This document shows positions 18,827 to 27,853 of a stretch of 64,000 nucleotides of DNA, one piece after another (within the stretch, counting starts at the first letter, position 1; every line of letters starts with the position of its first letter). Made by a program: the position numbers and the translations under genes. The notes beneath the pieces were generated by a model. It was not told the origin of the DNA. It did no database searches and saw only the letters and a program-made list of their open reading frames with translations. This DNA is from Streptomyces catenulae (GTDB lineage Bacteria > Actinomycetota > Actinomycetes > Streptomycetales > Streptomycetaceae): positions 137,519 through 201,518 of the forward strand of contig NZ_JODY01000015.1 in the NCBI RefSeq assembly GCF_000718015.1, read 5' to 3'.

Positions 18827-19037
18827 CGCATCCCCCTCGTCGGGCAGCCGTCCCACGGCGTTCCTGCCGTGGACGGTTCCCATGCTGCGCGCCTCCGCCG
18901 CTCCCCGCCCGGGCCTGTGGACGGCACACCCGCATGTGGACAACTCGCCCGCCCGAACGGGGAATTCAGCACCCCCGGCACAAGGTCCGAGGAACAACAC
19001 CGGCCCACTTCCAGGCGCGACGGCCCCGCCCGCCGCC

Positions 19038-21125
19038 TCAACTCCCCGAAGCCACCGCGTACTGCTCCCGGACCTCCTGGTACCGCAGCAGTTCCGCGGC
19101 GACCGGTTCGAGGACATGGGCCCTGCCGCAGTGGGCCGCCGCATCGCGCAGGCGGCGCTCCGTCTCCTGGCCGTGGCGGCGGGCCGGGGCCCGGGCCGCC
19201 GCCGCGCACGCCCAGGTCAGCGTGGGTGCGCCCAGGACGCCGAGGGCCGCCACGACCAGCGCCGCCGGCCATCCGGTGACGTCCGCGGGCCCGGCGAGCG
19301 TCCCCAGCAGCCACACCGTGCCGACGAGTTGCAGGACACACATCAGCCCCTGGAGCCCGGCGGCCACCGTCCACCACCTCGGCCTGTCGGGGCCGGGCCG
19401 CAGCGCCGCCTCGGCGTCCGCGGCGACCGTGTCCAGCGCCGCGGGCAGCTCTTCGGCGCCCCGCCCGGCGGCGTCCCGTACGGCCTGGGCCCACGGTGCG
19501 GGCAGTCCGCGGGACGCCTCGCCGACGAGGGTGCGTACCGCCTGTTCGACGACGGGGCGGGCGGCGGCGCGGTCGTCGGTGGCGCGCGGGGTGCCGGTGG
19601 TGGGGCGGGTGCGTCGGTGGTGGAGGCGGGTCCAGGGGGTGGCGCAGGCGCGTTCGGCGTGGCGGAGCCAGTCGTGTTCGGCGGTGCGGCCGGTCGCCGC
19701 GGCGCCGACGGCGTCGGCGAGCCGGTCGTCGAAGGCGCGGCGGGCCGGTGCGGTGAGCGTCACGCGGCCCTGGGTGGTGTAGGCGGGGCGCAGGCGACCG
19801 GCGGCGGCGTCGAGGTCGGCGGCGAGGCGGCGGTCGGCGGCGCCGCGGTCGGCGACGAACCGGGCGAGGGTGTCGCGCAGTTCGCCGACGCCGGTGCCGG
19901 TGGCGGCGGAGAGGGCGAGGACGGTGGCGCCCGGTTCGCCGTGTTCGCCGAGCGCCATGCCGTCGTCGTCGAGCAGGCGTCGCAGGTCGTCGACGACCTG
20001 GTCGGCGGCGTCGCCGGGCAGCCGGTCGATCTGGTTGAGGACGACGAAGGTGACCTCGGCGTATCCGGCGTGCGGGCGGAGGTAGCGCTCGTGCAGGACG
20101 GCGTCGGCGTATTTCTCGGGGTCGACGACCCAGATGACGGCGTCGACGAGGGCGAGGAGCCGGTCGACCTGTTCGCGGTGGCCGGTCTGTGCGGAGTCGT
20201 GGTCGGGCAGGTCGAGGAGGACGAGTCCGTCGAGTCCGGTGGCGTCGCGGGCGGGGGTGTGGCGGCGGTGCGGGGGGACGCCGAGCCGGTGGAGGAGCCC
20301 TTCGGCGCCGGGGCTGCCGCCGCTCCAGACGCAGGCGACGGGTTCGCCGGTGGTGGGCCGGTGGGCCCCGGCGCGGGAGCGGGGTGCCCCGGCGAGGGCG
20401 TTGAAGAGGGAGGATTTGCCGCTTCCGGTGGCTCCGGCGATGGCGACGACGGTGTGCCGGGTGGACAGGCGGCGGCGTTCGTCGGCGGCGTCGAGGACCT
20501 GTCCGGCCTCGTCGAGGGTGGTGCGGTCCAGGCGGGTGCGGGAGAGCACGATCATCTGGCGCAGGGCGTCCAGGCGGGCCTGGAGCGTGTCGCCGGGGTG
20601 GTGGCGTCCGGTGTCGGGGAGCGCCCAGCCGTACGGGGCGTCCGCGTAGGGGGCGTACGCGGGGTCCCGGTGGGTGTCGTGGGGTGCGGGTCCGGTCGGC
20701 GCGGGGTCCGTGCCCGGGGGGTCGGCGGGGGGTGCGCCGTCCCACTGTGCGCCGATGCGGCCGCCTTCGGGGAGCGGTCGGCGGTCGGTGTCGTCCGGGG
20801 TCCAGGGGGTGGGGAGGCGGCGTCGGCGGGCGGGGTCGCGGGGTGCGGTGGCGGGGGCGCGGCGGGCGATGAGGCCGTCGTCCCAGGCGGTGGCGCCGGT
20901 GACGAGGCTGCCGTCGGTGCAGACCACGGTGCCCGCCGCCCAGGGCCGGTGGTCCTCGGGGGCGGGTCCCGGGGGCACGGCGGCCGGGGGCTCGTCGGTG
21001 GGTGCGCCGCGGGTCCGGCAGGCGGGGCAGCCACCGGTGCGCCCGCACGCCCCGCACGGTGCGGGGTGCGCGGCCGCCGGGTCCGGCCCGTCGGGAACGT
21101 CGCCGGGTCGGCTCGCCCCGTTCAT
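19038..21125 (-). CDS. Dynamin-like/YfjP-type membrane GTPase
   Basis: A 695-residue P-loop GTPase. An N-terminal Cys cluster (CGACG..GCPAC, residues ~23-36) is followed by a disordered linker and the G domain: G1 GATGSGKSS near 233, G3 [10 protein letters not shown]4 LNQID and G5 SAATG. Near the C-terminus two hydrophobic helices (around residues 590-650) probably anchor it in the membrane. Its start codon overlaps the stop of the upstream GTPase by four bases (ATGA), so the pair is translated together and may form a hetero-oligomer. Function is not established; bacterial dynamin pairs are known to remodel or protect membranes. Confidence 0.8.
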   Translation of the reverse strand: MNGASRPGDVPDGPDPAAAHPAPCGACGRTGGCPACRTRGAPTDEPPAAVPPGPAPEDHRPWAAGTVVCTDGSLVTGATAWDDGLIARRAPATAPRDPARRRRLPTPWTPDDTDRRPLPEGGRIGAQWDGAPPADPPGTDPAPTGPAPHDTHRDPAYAPYADAPYGWALPDTGRHHPGDTLQARLDALRQMIVLSRTRLDRTTLDEAGQVLDAADERRRLSTRHTVVAIAGATGSGKSSLFNALAGAPRSRAGAHRPTTGEPVACVWSGGSPGAEGLLHRLGVPPHRRHTPARDATGLDGLVLLDLPDHDSAQTGHREQVDRLLALVDAVIWVVDPEKYADAVLHERYLRPHAGYAEVTFVVLNQIDRLPGDAADQVVDDLRRLLDDDGMALGEHGEPGATVLALSAATGTGVGELRDTLARFVADRGAADRRLAADLDAAAGRLRPAYTTQGRVTLTAPARRAFDDRLADAVGAAATGRTAEHDWLRHAERACATPWTRLHHRRTRPTTGTPRATDDRAAARPVVEQAVRTLVGEASRGLPAPWAQAVRDAAGRGAEELPAALDTVAADAEAALRPGPDRPRWWTVAAGLQGLMCVLQLVGTVWLLGTLAGPADVTGWPAALVVAALGVLGAPTLTWACAAAARAPARRHGQETERRLRDAAAHCGRAHVLEPVAAELLRYQEVREQYAVASGS

Positions 21126-22888
21126 CCGGTCACCTTCTCCCTCTGCAGTACGGACAGTGCGGCGATGAGTTCGGCCTGCTGGTCGGGGGGGACGGCGAGC
21201 CGTTCGAGGGGGGTGAGGCGGCGTTGGCGTTCGGCGGTGAGGGCGCGGTCCAGGTGGGCGGTGAGGAGGCGGGTGCCGCGGTCGTGGAGGTGGAGGGTGC
21301 TCCGGGCGCCGAGGAGGGTGGCGAGGCGTTCGGCGGCGGCGCGGGCGCGGTCGCCGCCGAGGAGGGCGGTGGCGAGCAGGGCGGTGGGTTCGTCGGGGGT
21401 GACGGAGCCGGGCCGTTGGGCGGCGCGTCCGCCGCGGGCCTCGCGGATCTCCTCCTCGGTGAGTTCTTCCAGGCAGCGGCGCCAGCGGCGGACGGCGACG
21501 CCGAGGCGGTCGGGGGTGCCGGTGGCGCCCGCGGCGGCGGTCGGTGCGATGTCGGCGGCGGCCGGGTCGCGGCGCCAGGCGTCGGCGGTGCGTTCATCGG
21601 CGCGTTCGACGGCGCAGGTGAGGAGGGCGGTGAGGCCGTGGGTGAGGGCGTCGAGGAGGTCGTCGGGGCGCCCGCCGAGGGCGTGGTCGCGCCAGTGTGC
21701 GCGGGCGTCGCCGGAGAGCACCTCACCTGCGGCGATCTCGCGCCGTACGCGGGTGGCGGCTTCGCCGTAGGTCTCCTCGACGCGGGCGGCGAGGCGCAGT
21801 GCGGCGGCGTGCTGGGCGGCGGCGGCACCGGCGAGGGCGGGCAGGCGGCTGCGGAAGGAGGCGATGACCCCGGTGGTGGTGCGGTCGGCCGCGGCGGTGC
21901 GGGCGGGTGGGTCCTGGGCGTGGCGGGCGAGCCAGTCGCGGAGGGCGGCGACGGCGGTGGCGGGCAGCAGTCCGCTGCCGCGACCTGCGGATTCGGGGAG
22001 TTCGGGGATGGTGAAGCGGGGGACGTGGCCGAGTCCGGCGCGCTGGAGGAGGGCGGCGTAGCGGGCGGAGATGTCCGTGGCGATCTGGTGCGGCACCCGG
22101 TCGAGGACGGTGACGAGGGTGACGTCGTACTCCTTGGCGGTACGCAGGAGGTGCCAGGGGACGGCGTCGGCGTAGCGGGCGGCGGTGGTGACGAGGACCC
22201 AGATGTCGGCGGCGCAGATGAGTTCGGCGGCGAGTTCGCGGTTGCGGGCGACGAGGGAGTCGATGTCGGGTGCGTCGAGGAGGGCGAGTCCGGCGGGGAG
22301 GGCGGGGTCGGTCTCCAGGCGGAGGGTGGGGACGGCGGATTCGTCGCGGGCGCTGTGCGGGGGTTCGTACCGTCCGGGTGCGGTGTCGTCGCCCAGGGGG
22401 GTGTCGCCGGTGCGGTGCGTTCCGCTTGCCCCGTAGGTGGGGTACGGGGGTGTGGTGCGGGTCTGGGTGCGCCGGGGCTCGCGGGTGGCGGGCGCGGGGC
22501 CTTCCTGTTCGGGCACCCAGAGGCGCGCCAAGTGGGGCAGGACGCGGCGTCCGGCGAACCAGTGCAGGTCGTCGGGGTGGCAGACGAGGACGGGGGTGCG
22601 GGTGGTGGGGCGCAGGACGCCCGCTTCGGAGACGCGTCGGCCGACGAGGGAGTTGACGAGGGTCGATTTCCCGGCGCCGGTGGAGCCGCCGATGACGGCG
22701 AGGAGCGGGGCGTGGGGGGCGCGCAGCCGCGGCATGACGTAGTCGTCGAGTTGGGCGAGGAGTTCGTCCCTGCTGCGCCGGGCGCGGGCCGCGCCTCTCA
22801 GGGGCAGCGGGAAGCGTGCGGCGTCGACGCGGTCGCGCAGTACGGACAGGGCGTCGATGAGTCGGGGTCGTACGTCCAAGGTCGCCAC
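21122..22888 (-). CDS. Dynamin-family GTPase, partner of the downstream GTPase
   Basis: A 588-residue protein with G1 [19 protein letters not shown] near residue 66, a switch region [13 protein letters not shown]3 LLDAPDIDS and the segment [16 protein letters not shown]. The rest is helical, without clear membrane helices. The frame is open to 23047, but homologues as I recall them begin with a TLDVRP sequence, which here follows GTG at 22888; no strong ribosome site is visible, so the start is moderately sure. First gene of the GTPase pair. Confidence 0.78.
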   Translation of the reverse strand: MATLDVRPRLIDALSVLRDRVDAARFPLPLRGAARARRSRDELLAQLDDYVMPRLRAPHAPLLAVIGGSTGAGKSTLVNSLVGRRVSEAGVLRPTTRTPVLVCHPDDLHWFAGRRVLPHLARLWVPEQEGPAPATREPRRTQTRTTPPYPTYGASGTHRTGDTPLGDDTAPGRYEPPHSARDESAVPTLRLETDPALPAGLALLDAPDIDSLVARNRELAAELICAADIWVLVTTAARYADAVPWHLLRTAKEYDVTLVTVLDRVPHQIATDISARYAALLQRAGLGHVPRFTIPELPESAGRGSGLLPATAVAALRDWLARHAQDPPARTAAADRTTTGVIASFRSRLPALAGAAAAQHAAALRLAARVEETYGEAATRVRREIAAGEVLSGDARAHWRDHALGGRPDDLLDALTHGLTALLTCAVERADERTADAWRRDPAAADIAPTAAAGATGTPDRLGVAVRRWRRCLEELTEEEIREARGGRAAQRPGSVTPDEPTALLATALLGGDRARAAAERLATLLGARSTLHLHDRGTRLLTAHLDRALTAERQRRLTPLERLAVPPDQQAELIAALSVLQREKVTG

Positions 22889-23190
22889 ATGTGCAGAATG
22901 CCCAATTTGATTGGGTTTTTGAAGCGTATACACCTGTGTGCGTGCCATAAAAACCACCACAGAACGGTACGAGCCGCGCATGAGACGATCGAGGCGCGCG
23001 ACCGACAGGCATAACGACTGCACAACAGCCGCCGCCGGAGTGGCCAAAACCGGTGCAGGATTCGTACCCGCCTGCGATTATCGGGACCGCTTCACGGAAT
23101 CTCCACAACGTGCCACGGAGGTGAAGCAACCGGGACGAGGCACCCGGACCCCTATCCTTGTCCGCGGTCCGTGATCCACGTCCACCACCG
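22889..23190. other. Intergenic region between GTPase operon and tRNA-Arg
   Basis: No gene is seen. The part next to the GTPase start is unusually AT-rich for this genome (around 22900-22950) and probably holds its promoter. TATCCT at 23153-23158 is a possible -10 for the tRNA. Confidence 0.4.
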
Positions 23191-23263
23191 GCCCCCGTAG
23201 CTCAGCGGATAGAGCAGGTGCCTTCTAAGCACTTGGCCGCAGGTTCGAGTCCTGCCGGGGGCA
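23191..23263 (+). tRNA. tRNA-Arg (anticodon TCT)
   Basis: A complete 73-base cloverleaf: acceptor GCCCCCG/CGGGGGC with discriminator A, D arm GCTC/GAGC, anticodon stem GGTGC/GCACT with loop CTTCTAA (anticodon TCT, reads AGA), and T arm GCAGG-TTCGAGT-CCTGC. CCA is not encoded. An integrase gene ends about 280 bases downstream, pointing back at the tRNA 3' end, so this gene is the likely integration target. Confidence 0.96.
23222..23263. other. Probable attL: 3' half of tRNA-Arg
   Basis: Tyrosine integrases encoded next to a tRNA normally recombine within its anticodon-to-3' segment, so the element boundary is inferred to lie here. I looked for a second copy of the T-arm/acceptor sequence to the right, as attR, and did not find one in the window. 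Confidence 0.4.
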
Positions 23264-23272
23264 CTCCAGGAC

Positions 23273-23298
23273 AGACCCTCCTTCGGGAGGGTCTTTTT
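23273..23298 (+). terminator. Rho-independent terminator of tRNA-Arg
   Basis: A perfect 9-bp stem AGACCCTCC/GGAGGGTCT with a TTCG tetraloop followed by a run of T. It lies 10 bases after the tRNA 3' end. Confidence 0.9.
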
Positions 23299-23544
23299 GC
23301 TGGTCGGGGGCTGTTTTCCGGTATTGCGAGCCTCTTCCGTGACCGGTCCACCGCCGCCTTGGAATGTCCGGCTGAGGCCGGTCGAAGGCGGCCTCCGGCG
23401 GCCGTTCGGCCCGAAAACGGCCCGAAATTCGGGCCGCCCGCTGCGGCCCTGGTTCCCAGCGCGAAGACGCGTGACCCGGCACTGATTCGGCGATCAGGAC
23501 CGCCGAAGGCCCCTCCTCCGCCCACCGCTGGAACGGCGCTGCAC

Positions 23545-24953
23545 TCAACGACCTCGTCCCTTCGCCGTGCCCAGGTGAGGCAGGGCACCGGGCAGCTTCT
23601 GCGGGCCTTCGATGCGCCGCTGGAGTTCGGTGATCTGGCCGGTGACGCAGCGGGCGTACGTGGAGAGCAGGACGGGGACGCTGTTGTCGGCCCATTCGGC
23701 GACCTGGGCGGGCGGGATGCCGTTGTTGAGCCAGGTTGGTCAGGCAGGTGTGCCGGAGGTCGTAGAAGCGCTTGCCGACCGGCGAGCGGAACTCGTGCCC
23801 GGGCAGGACCGCCTCACGGGCCTTGGCCCAGGCCCGCCGGTAGACGGAGCCGGCGAGGAGACCGCCCTTCTCGCCCGGGAAGAGGAGACCGCCGGGCTTC
23901 AGCTGGCCGCGGGCGATGAGGGCGCGGAGGATCGCCGCGAGGGCGGGGTGGACCGGGACGATCCTTGTGTCGCCCGACGCGCGGCCCTTCAGGGTGCGGG
24001 TCTCGTGGGCCTCGCCGTCGTCGGTCCAGTGGCCGCCGACCTCGGGCTCGGCGGTGTGGACACGCAGTTCGCCCCAGCCGGTCGCGGGGAGGACGGCGTC
24101 CTCGATCCGCAGGGCGACCGCTTCCTCGGGGCGCAGACCGGCGTAGTAGAGGGTGGCGTAGAACGCCGTGAGCCGGTGGCCGGTTCGGGGGCGGGCCGCG
24201 GTCCAGGTGAGCAGCGCTGCGACTTGGTGGGGGTTGAGCAGGGAGCGCTTGTCGACGGCGCCTGAGGTCTTCGGCGCGGGGTGCCCGCTCTTGCCTGTGG
24301 GTAGGGGGTTGGCCTGGAGGGCCTTCTGGCGGACGGCGTACTCCAGGGCGACATTCAGGATGCGACGGTACCGCTTCGCCGAGCTGGCGGCGGCCGACGT
24401 GCCGTCGAGCACGGTGTCGAGCGCCTGCAGGACGGCGTCGACGTGCTTGGTGTCCTCCCAGGCGCTCATCGGCAGTGAGTTGCGCCGGACCCACGCCAGG
24501 ATCGCCCGGTACTCGGGCGGGGCCTCGTCCCGCCGCTTCTTGTTGAAGGCGTACTCCCGCAGCGTCTTGCGGACGCACACCCTCGTACTGCACGGGCTCG
24601 GTCCGCAGGAGCACGAGCGTGGCCTTGGTCAGCGCCTTCGCGGTACTGACCCGGTTGTTCGCCGAGATCCGGGACCACTTCATGTCCACGTACTGCAGGG
24701 CGAAGTCGTACCAGGTGGTTCCGGCTACGGATGCTCCGTGGGAGACGGGCCGACCGGTGTTCCGGTCGAATGGCTCGCCGTTGTTGGCGGCGACGAGGAG
24801 TGCGGCGCGGAAGGACTCGGCCGCCGCGCTCGTCTTGAACGCCTCGCCGTGCCGCTGGCCGTTGACCGACCAGCGCACGGTGTAGGTAGTGCCGCGCTTC
24901 CCCTTGTAGACCTCGGTCTTACGGAACCGGACGTTGTAGGACCGGTTGGTCAC
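23545..24953 (-). pseudogene. int: Tyrosine integrase of the tRNA-Arg element, two frameshifts
   Basis: Reading minus strand from GTG 24953, the N-terminal arm-binding/core-binding part (SVNGQRHGEAFKTSAAAESF) runs to about 24590. The protein then continues in a second frame (RKTLREYAFNKKRR) through the catalytic region: LYYAGLRPEEAVALR (first Arg) and FYDLRHTCLTNL (His/Arg box). Near 23732 the frame changes again: WLNNGIPPAQVAEWADNSV and the Tyr in LLSTYAR lie in the third frame, ending at TGA 23545. All catalytic boxes are present, so the decay is recent, or two base errors exist in the assembly. The start overlaps the excisionase stop (GTGA). If real, the element cannot integrate or excise by itself. 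Confidence 0.85.
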
Positions 24954-25147
24954 GCGGCTCCCTCACAGTCGGCGAGCCAGTTTTCCAGGTCACTGCGGCG
25001 GATACGCAGGCTGCCGTTCGGGAGTTTCACGCAGCGGGGCGCCCGGCCTTTCTGGCGCCAGTCGTAGAAGGTCGACCGGGAGATCTGAAGTTCGGCACAG
25101 ATTTCGTCCACGGTCAGTTTGTCGCGCGAGCGGGTGGCGCCCTTCAT
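24950..25147 (-). CDS. xis: Excisionase, MerR-type winged helix
   Basis: A 65-residue DNA-binding protein with the pattern of actinobacterial Xis proteins: LTVDEICAELQISRSTFYDW (helix-turn-helix), then PRCVKLPNGSLRIRRSDLENWL (wing and recognition). It would direct the integrase toward excision. ATG 25147 is preceded by GAGGAGG; the longer frame to 25276 has no support. Stop overlaps the integrase start by four bases. Confidence 0.88.
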   Translation of the reverse strand: MKGATRSRDKLTVDEICAELQISRSTFYDWRQKGRAPRCVKLPNGSLRIRRSDLENWLADCEGAA

Positions 25148-25757
25148 CGAGCGTCCCGCCTCCTCGACGCGGAGGGAGTTTCGGGAAGGGGATATCGGAG
25201 ATCGGGGCAAGTGTTTCCTCGTACGGATGGAGCGGGTTACCGGAGGGCGGCAGGAAGCGCCGTCCGAGGAATTCAATGGTCCGGAGAATCGCCGGTTTGG
25301 CCAACCGGCGATCGTCGGCTATATTTCGCCCGCTCTGCCTGGGCCCGGTAGGGGGAACGGGGTGCAGGAAGGCCCTGAAGTGCCGCGGCATGGGCGGCGA
25401 GCTGGTACGAACGGCAGCATCGGGGGCAGGTGCGGGCGGGCACGGCAGTCCCGGTGGCGACCTTCCCGCCAGGCTGGATTCGAGGGAATCAGCGGCATGG
25501 GCGTGTTGTAGCTTGCTTCCTTCGGCACCGGGAACGCTTTCCCTTCTGCTGTGAGCGATCCTCCGACCATCGGGGTTTCTGAGGGGGTTTTGGTCAGCCA
25601 GGATTCGGGTCCAACGTTTTTCCGGTCGCCCCAAAAAAACTTCTGGAGAGTTTGTGAACTATCTCTGGACTTTTGCCCCCCTGGTGTGGCTTCCTGTCCG
25701 TGCCCCGGCCCGGCCGGGGCACCTGCCCCCGATTTGCAGCGAAGGTGGTCGTTCGAC
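25148..25757. other. Control region between excisionase and replication genes
   Basis: About 600 bases with no convincing gene; ORFs here are out of keeping with local codon use. It holds divergent promoters for xis/int and the replication module, and a perfect 10-bp-arm inverted repeat (listed). An A-run (25633-25639) lies near 25635. Confidence 0.5.
25288..25312. promoter_or_regulatory. 25-bp inverted repeat, candidate operator or excision site
   Basis: Arms ATCGCCGGTT and AACCGGCGAT are perfectly complementary around a TGGCC centre. It sits between the divergent xis and replication genes, where a repressor or Xis could bind. Sequence-visible only; binding is inference. Confidence 0.4.
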
Positions 25758-26651
25758 ATCGCCCGTATCCGCACCATCAAGCCCGAGGCATTCCACTCGG
25801 AGTCCCCCGCGGAGGTTTCTCTCTCCGCCGAGCGGACGTTCTTCGGGCTGCTCACCCAGGCCGACGACCACGGCCGGTTCCGCGACCAGCCCGCCGTCAT
25901 CGCCGGTCTGCTCTGGTCCCTGCGCCCCGGGCACGGCCCGATGGGCGTCGAGGACGACCTCGCCCAGCTCCACGCCGCCGAGCTGATCTGCCGTTACCAG
26001 GGCGCCAACGGCAAGCAGTACCTGCACATCGTCACCTTCGGCCAGCACCAGAAGGTCAACCGCCCCAGCGGGAGCCGGCACCCCGGCTGCCCCCACCACG
26101 ATCACGGCGTTCCGCGTGAGCCCTCACCGATGACGCACGCACCCGTCACCGAGCCCTCCACACCGGCACGCGGAGGACTCACGGAGGCCGAGGCGAGCAG
26201 CAAATACGCAGGTCAGAGGCGATTCAGTGAGCCCTCATCGCGGACGCAGGGAGACCTCACGGAGCCCTCAGTGAGGACGCACGATCCGGATCTAGGATCT
26301 AGGAACAGGGATCTAGGATCTACTCCGTTGGGCGGCGCAAGCGCCCCCGCGCCCCAGACGGTCTCGACCAAGGATCTCATCGGCGAGTACACCGCCGCCT
26401 GCAGCCACCGGCCGCCCGCGAGCGTGCTCGGCCAGCTCGGCAGCGAAGTGAAAAAGCTTCTCGATGAGGGCATCGAGCCGGACCACGTGCGTGCCGGTCT
26501 CGACCGGCACCGGGCCAAGGGGCTGCACCCCCGGACCCTGCCCAGCCTCGTCCACGAGGCAATGAACGCCGCCACGTCCGCCCCCGGCACCGTCCACCGG
26601 TCGTGGACCAACCCTGCCGACGTCGCCGCAGCCTACGGCGGTGACCGGTGA
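25758..26651 (+). CDS. Phage-type replication initiator-like protein (start ATC or upstream TTG)
   Basis: About 297 residues. The N-terminal domain beginning ARIRTIKPEAFHSE, followed by ERTFFGLLTQADDHGRFRD and LLWSLRP, is a common winged-helix replication protein of actinophages and integrative elements. The middle is low-complexity and hydrophilic (repeated EPS..RTQGDLTEPS), and the C-terminus (about residues 210-270) is helical, DnaD-like in place. It precedes and overlaps a DnaC-like loader, matching phage initiator/loader pairs. Homologues begin MARIRT; here the Met codon is replaced by ATC at 25758, with GAAGGTGG nine bases upstream. Alternatives are a TTG at about 25731 or GTG/ATG starts up to 25551. 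Element gene, likely for autonomous replication. Confidence 0.7.
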   Translation: MARIRTIKPEAFHSESPAEVSLSAERTFFGLLTQADDHGRFRDQPAVIAGLLWSLRPGHGPMGVEDDLAQLHAAELICRYQGANGKQYLHIVTFGQHQKVNRPSGSRHPGCPHHDHGVPREPSPMTHAPVTEPSTPARGGLTEAEASSKYAGQRRFSEPSSRTQGDLTEPSVRTHDPDLGSRNRDLGSTPLGGASAPAPQTVSTKDLIGEYTAACSHRPPASVLGQLGSEVKKLLDEGIEPDHVRAGLDRHRAKGLHPRTLPSLVHEAMNAATSAPGTVHRSWTNPADVAAAYGGDR

Positions 26652-27346
26652 CCGCCACCCTCACCGATGCCCCGAACCGCCGCGGCCCGATCCCCCGACG
26701 GCTCGACGCCATCCTCGCCGCACGCGGCATCGACCCCGCGGCAGTCGGCGCACAGGAGCCACCGAGCGAACCGGTCACCGCCCTGGAACTGGCCGATGCC
26801 CGCATCCCTGCCCGATACCGCACGGCCCTGGGTGACCACCCGCAGGTCACCGCCTGGGCCGACGCAATCGCCGCCGCCGGGCGCCCCGGCCCCGGCAGCG
26901 CGCCGGGCATCGTCGAAGGCCCGTCCCTGCTGATCGCCGGCCCCACCGGCACCGGCAAGACCCACCAGGCGTACGGCGCCGTCCGCACCCTGCTCGCCGC
27001 CGGAGTGCGGCTGCGCTGGGAGGCCGTCACCGCCGCCGACCTCTACGCCCGCGTGCGCCCCCGCTCCGGCCACGACGCCGAACGCGACCTGCAGAGCCTC
27101 GCGCGCTGCCCGTTGCTGCTCCTGGACGACCTCGGCGCGGCCCGGACCAGCGAGTGGACCGAGGAGCTCACCTACCGGCTCATCAACCACCGGTACGAGC
27201 ACCTGCGCCCCACCCTCATCACCACCAACCTCCCCACCGACGCCCTCCGCACCACCCTCGGCGACCGCATCGCCTCCCGCCTCGCCGAAATGACGGAACG
27301 CGTCGTCCTCACCGGCCCCGACCGCAGGCGCCGCACCCAAGCCTGA
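26648..27346 (+). CDS. DnaC/IstB-like helicase-loader ATPase
   Basis: A 232-residue AAA+ protein. Walker A IAGPTGTGKTHQAYG is near residue 97, Walker B LLLLDDLGAA near 158, sensor-type LITTNLPTDAL and the arginine-finger region IASRLAEM follow: the standard order for DnaC-like loaders. GTG 26648 overlaps the upstream gene by four bases. With that gene it forms a replication module carried by the element; it would load DnaB at the origin, for which the palindromic sites just downstream are candidates. IstB of insertion sequences is similar, but no transposase is present. Confidence 0.85.
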   Translation: MTATLTDAPNRRGPIPRRLDAILAARGIDPAAVGAQEPPSEPVTALELADARIPARYRTALGDHPQVTAWADAIAAAGRPGPGSAPGIVEGPSLLIAGPTGTGKTHQAYGAVRTLLAAGVRLRWEAVTAADLYARVRPRSGHDAERDLQSLARCPLLLLDDLGAARTSEWTEELTYRLINHRYEHLRPTLITTNLPTDALRTTLGDRIASRLAEMTERVVLTGPDRRRRTQA

Positions 27347-27853
27347 CCGGCCTCGGGGACCGGTCCCCATCGCGCAGGGGCCGGGAGACCTCGCCCATCG
27401 GGACCGTGCGACACCGTCCAGGAGACCGAGCGTGCAGGCAGGCGGGGACCGTCCCGCTCGCGGTCCCCGCCGGGGACGGTCCCCCTGACACACCGTCGGG
27501 GACCGTCCCGCCAAGAACCGGGGACCGTCCCGGCCGGACACGGGGACCGGTCCCCACAAAGATGCAGGTCACCGCCGCTTGGAGACACCAATCACCAGTT
27601 CCCGGAACGGAATTGAAAGGGCGCACCGGTGGTGGGGCCCGTATCAACGCTGCCGGTCCCCTCGCTCGCGGGAAGCGACACCGAGCCACAGGAGCGCGAT
27701 CCCCGAACGCAGTGAGTCACGGGGACCGGTCCCCGGCACCGCCCGTCCCCTGCAACGACCACGTACGGCCACGGTCCCGAGAAGTCCACCCGAGCACCAT
27801 CACCTCGCACACACCCGAGCCCTCTCCCACCCCCACCTCACCAGAAAGAGCCC
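27347..27853 (+). other. Non-coding block holding palindromic sites, between loader and mobilisation genes
   Basis: About 500 bases with no credible gene. Apart from the seven palindromic sites, it holds sequence rich in GGGGACC-like fragments and, at its right end, the leader of mobC. A replication origin and/or oriT is expected here because it lies between replication and mobilisation modules. Confidence 0.5.
27355..27734. repeat. Seven GGGGACC-type palindromic sites, candidate iterons
   Basis: Perfect 14-bp palindromes GGGGACCGGTCCCC occur at 27355-27368, 27542-27555 and 27721-27734. Related 12-13-bp sites GGGGACCGTCCC or its reverse lie at 27444-27455, 27472-27484, 27498-27509 and 27520-27531. 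Five of them fall within 112 bases (27444-27555), spaced 22-28 bases start to start. The density and symmetry point to cooperative binding of a dimeric protein, as at replication origins, partition sites or autoregulated promoters. Which of these is the case cannot be told from sequence. Confidence 0.75.

Noticed and set aside
17565..21770. 1401-codon plus-strand ORF across SSB and GTPase genes
   Set aside because: Spans several well-supported minus-strand genes and has no recognisable domain.
25551..25757. N-terminal 69 codons of the initiator-like frame
   Set aside because: Unlike any family N-terminus I know and rich in atypical residues; the family start is ARIRT at 25758.
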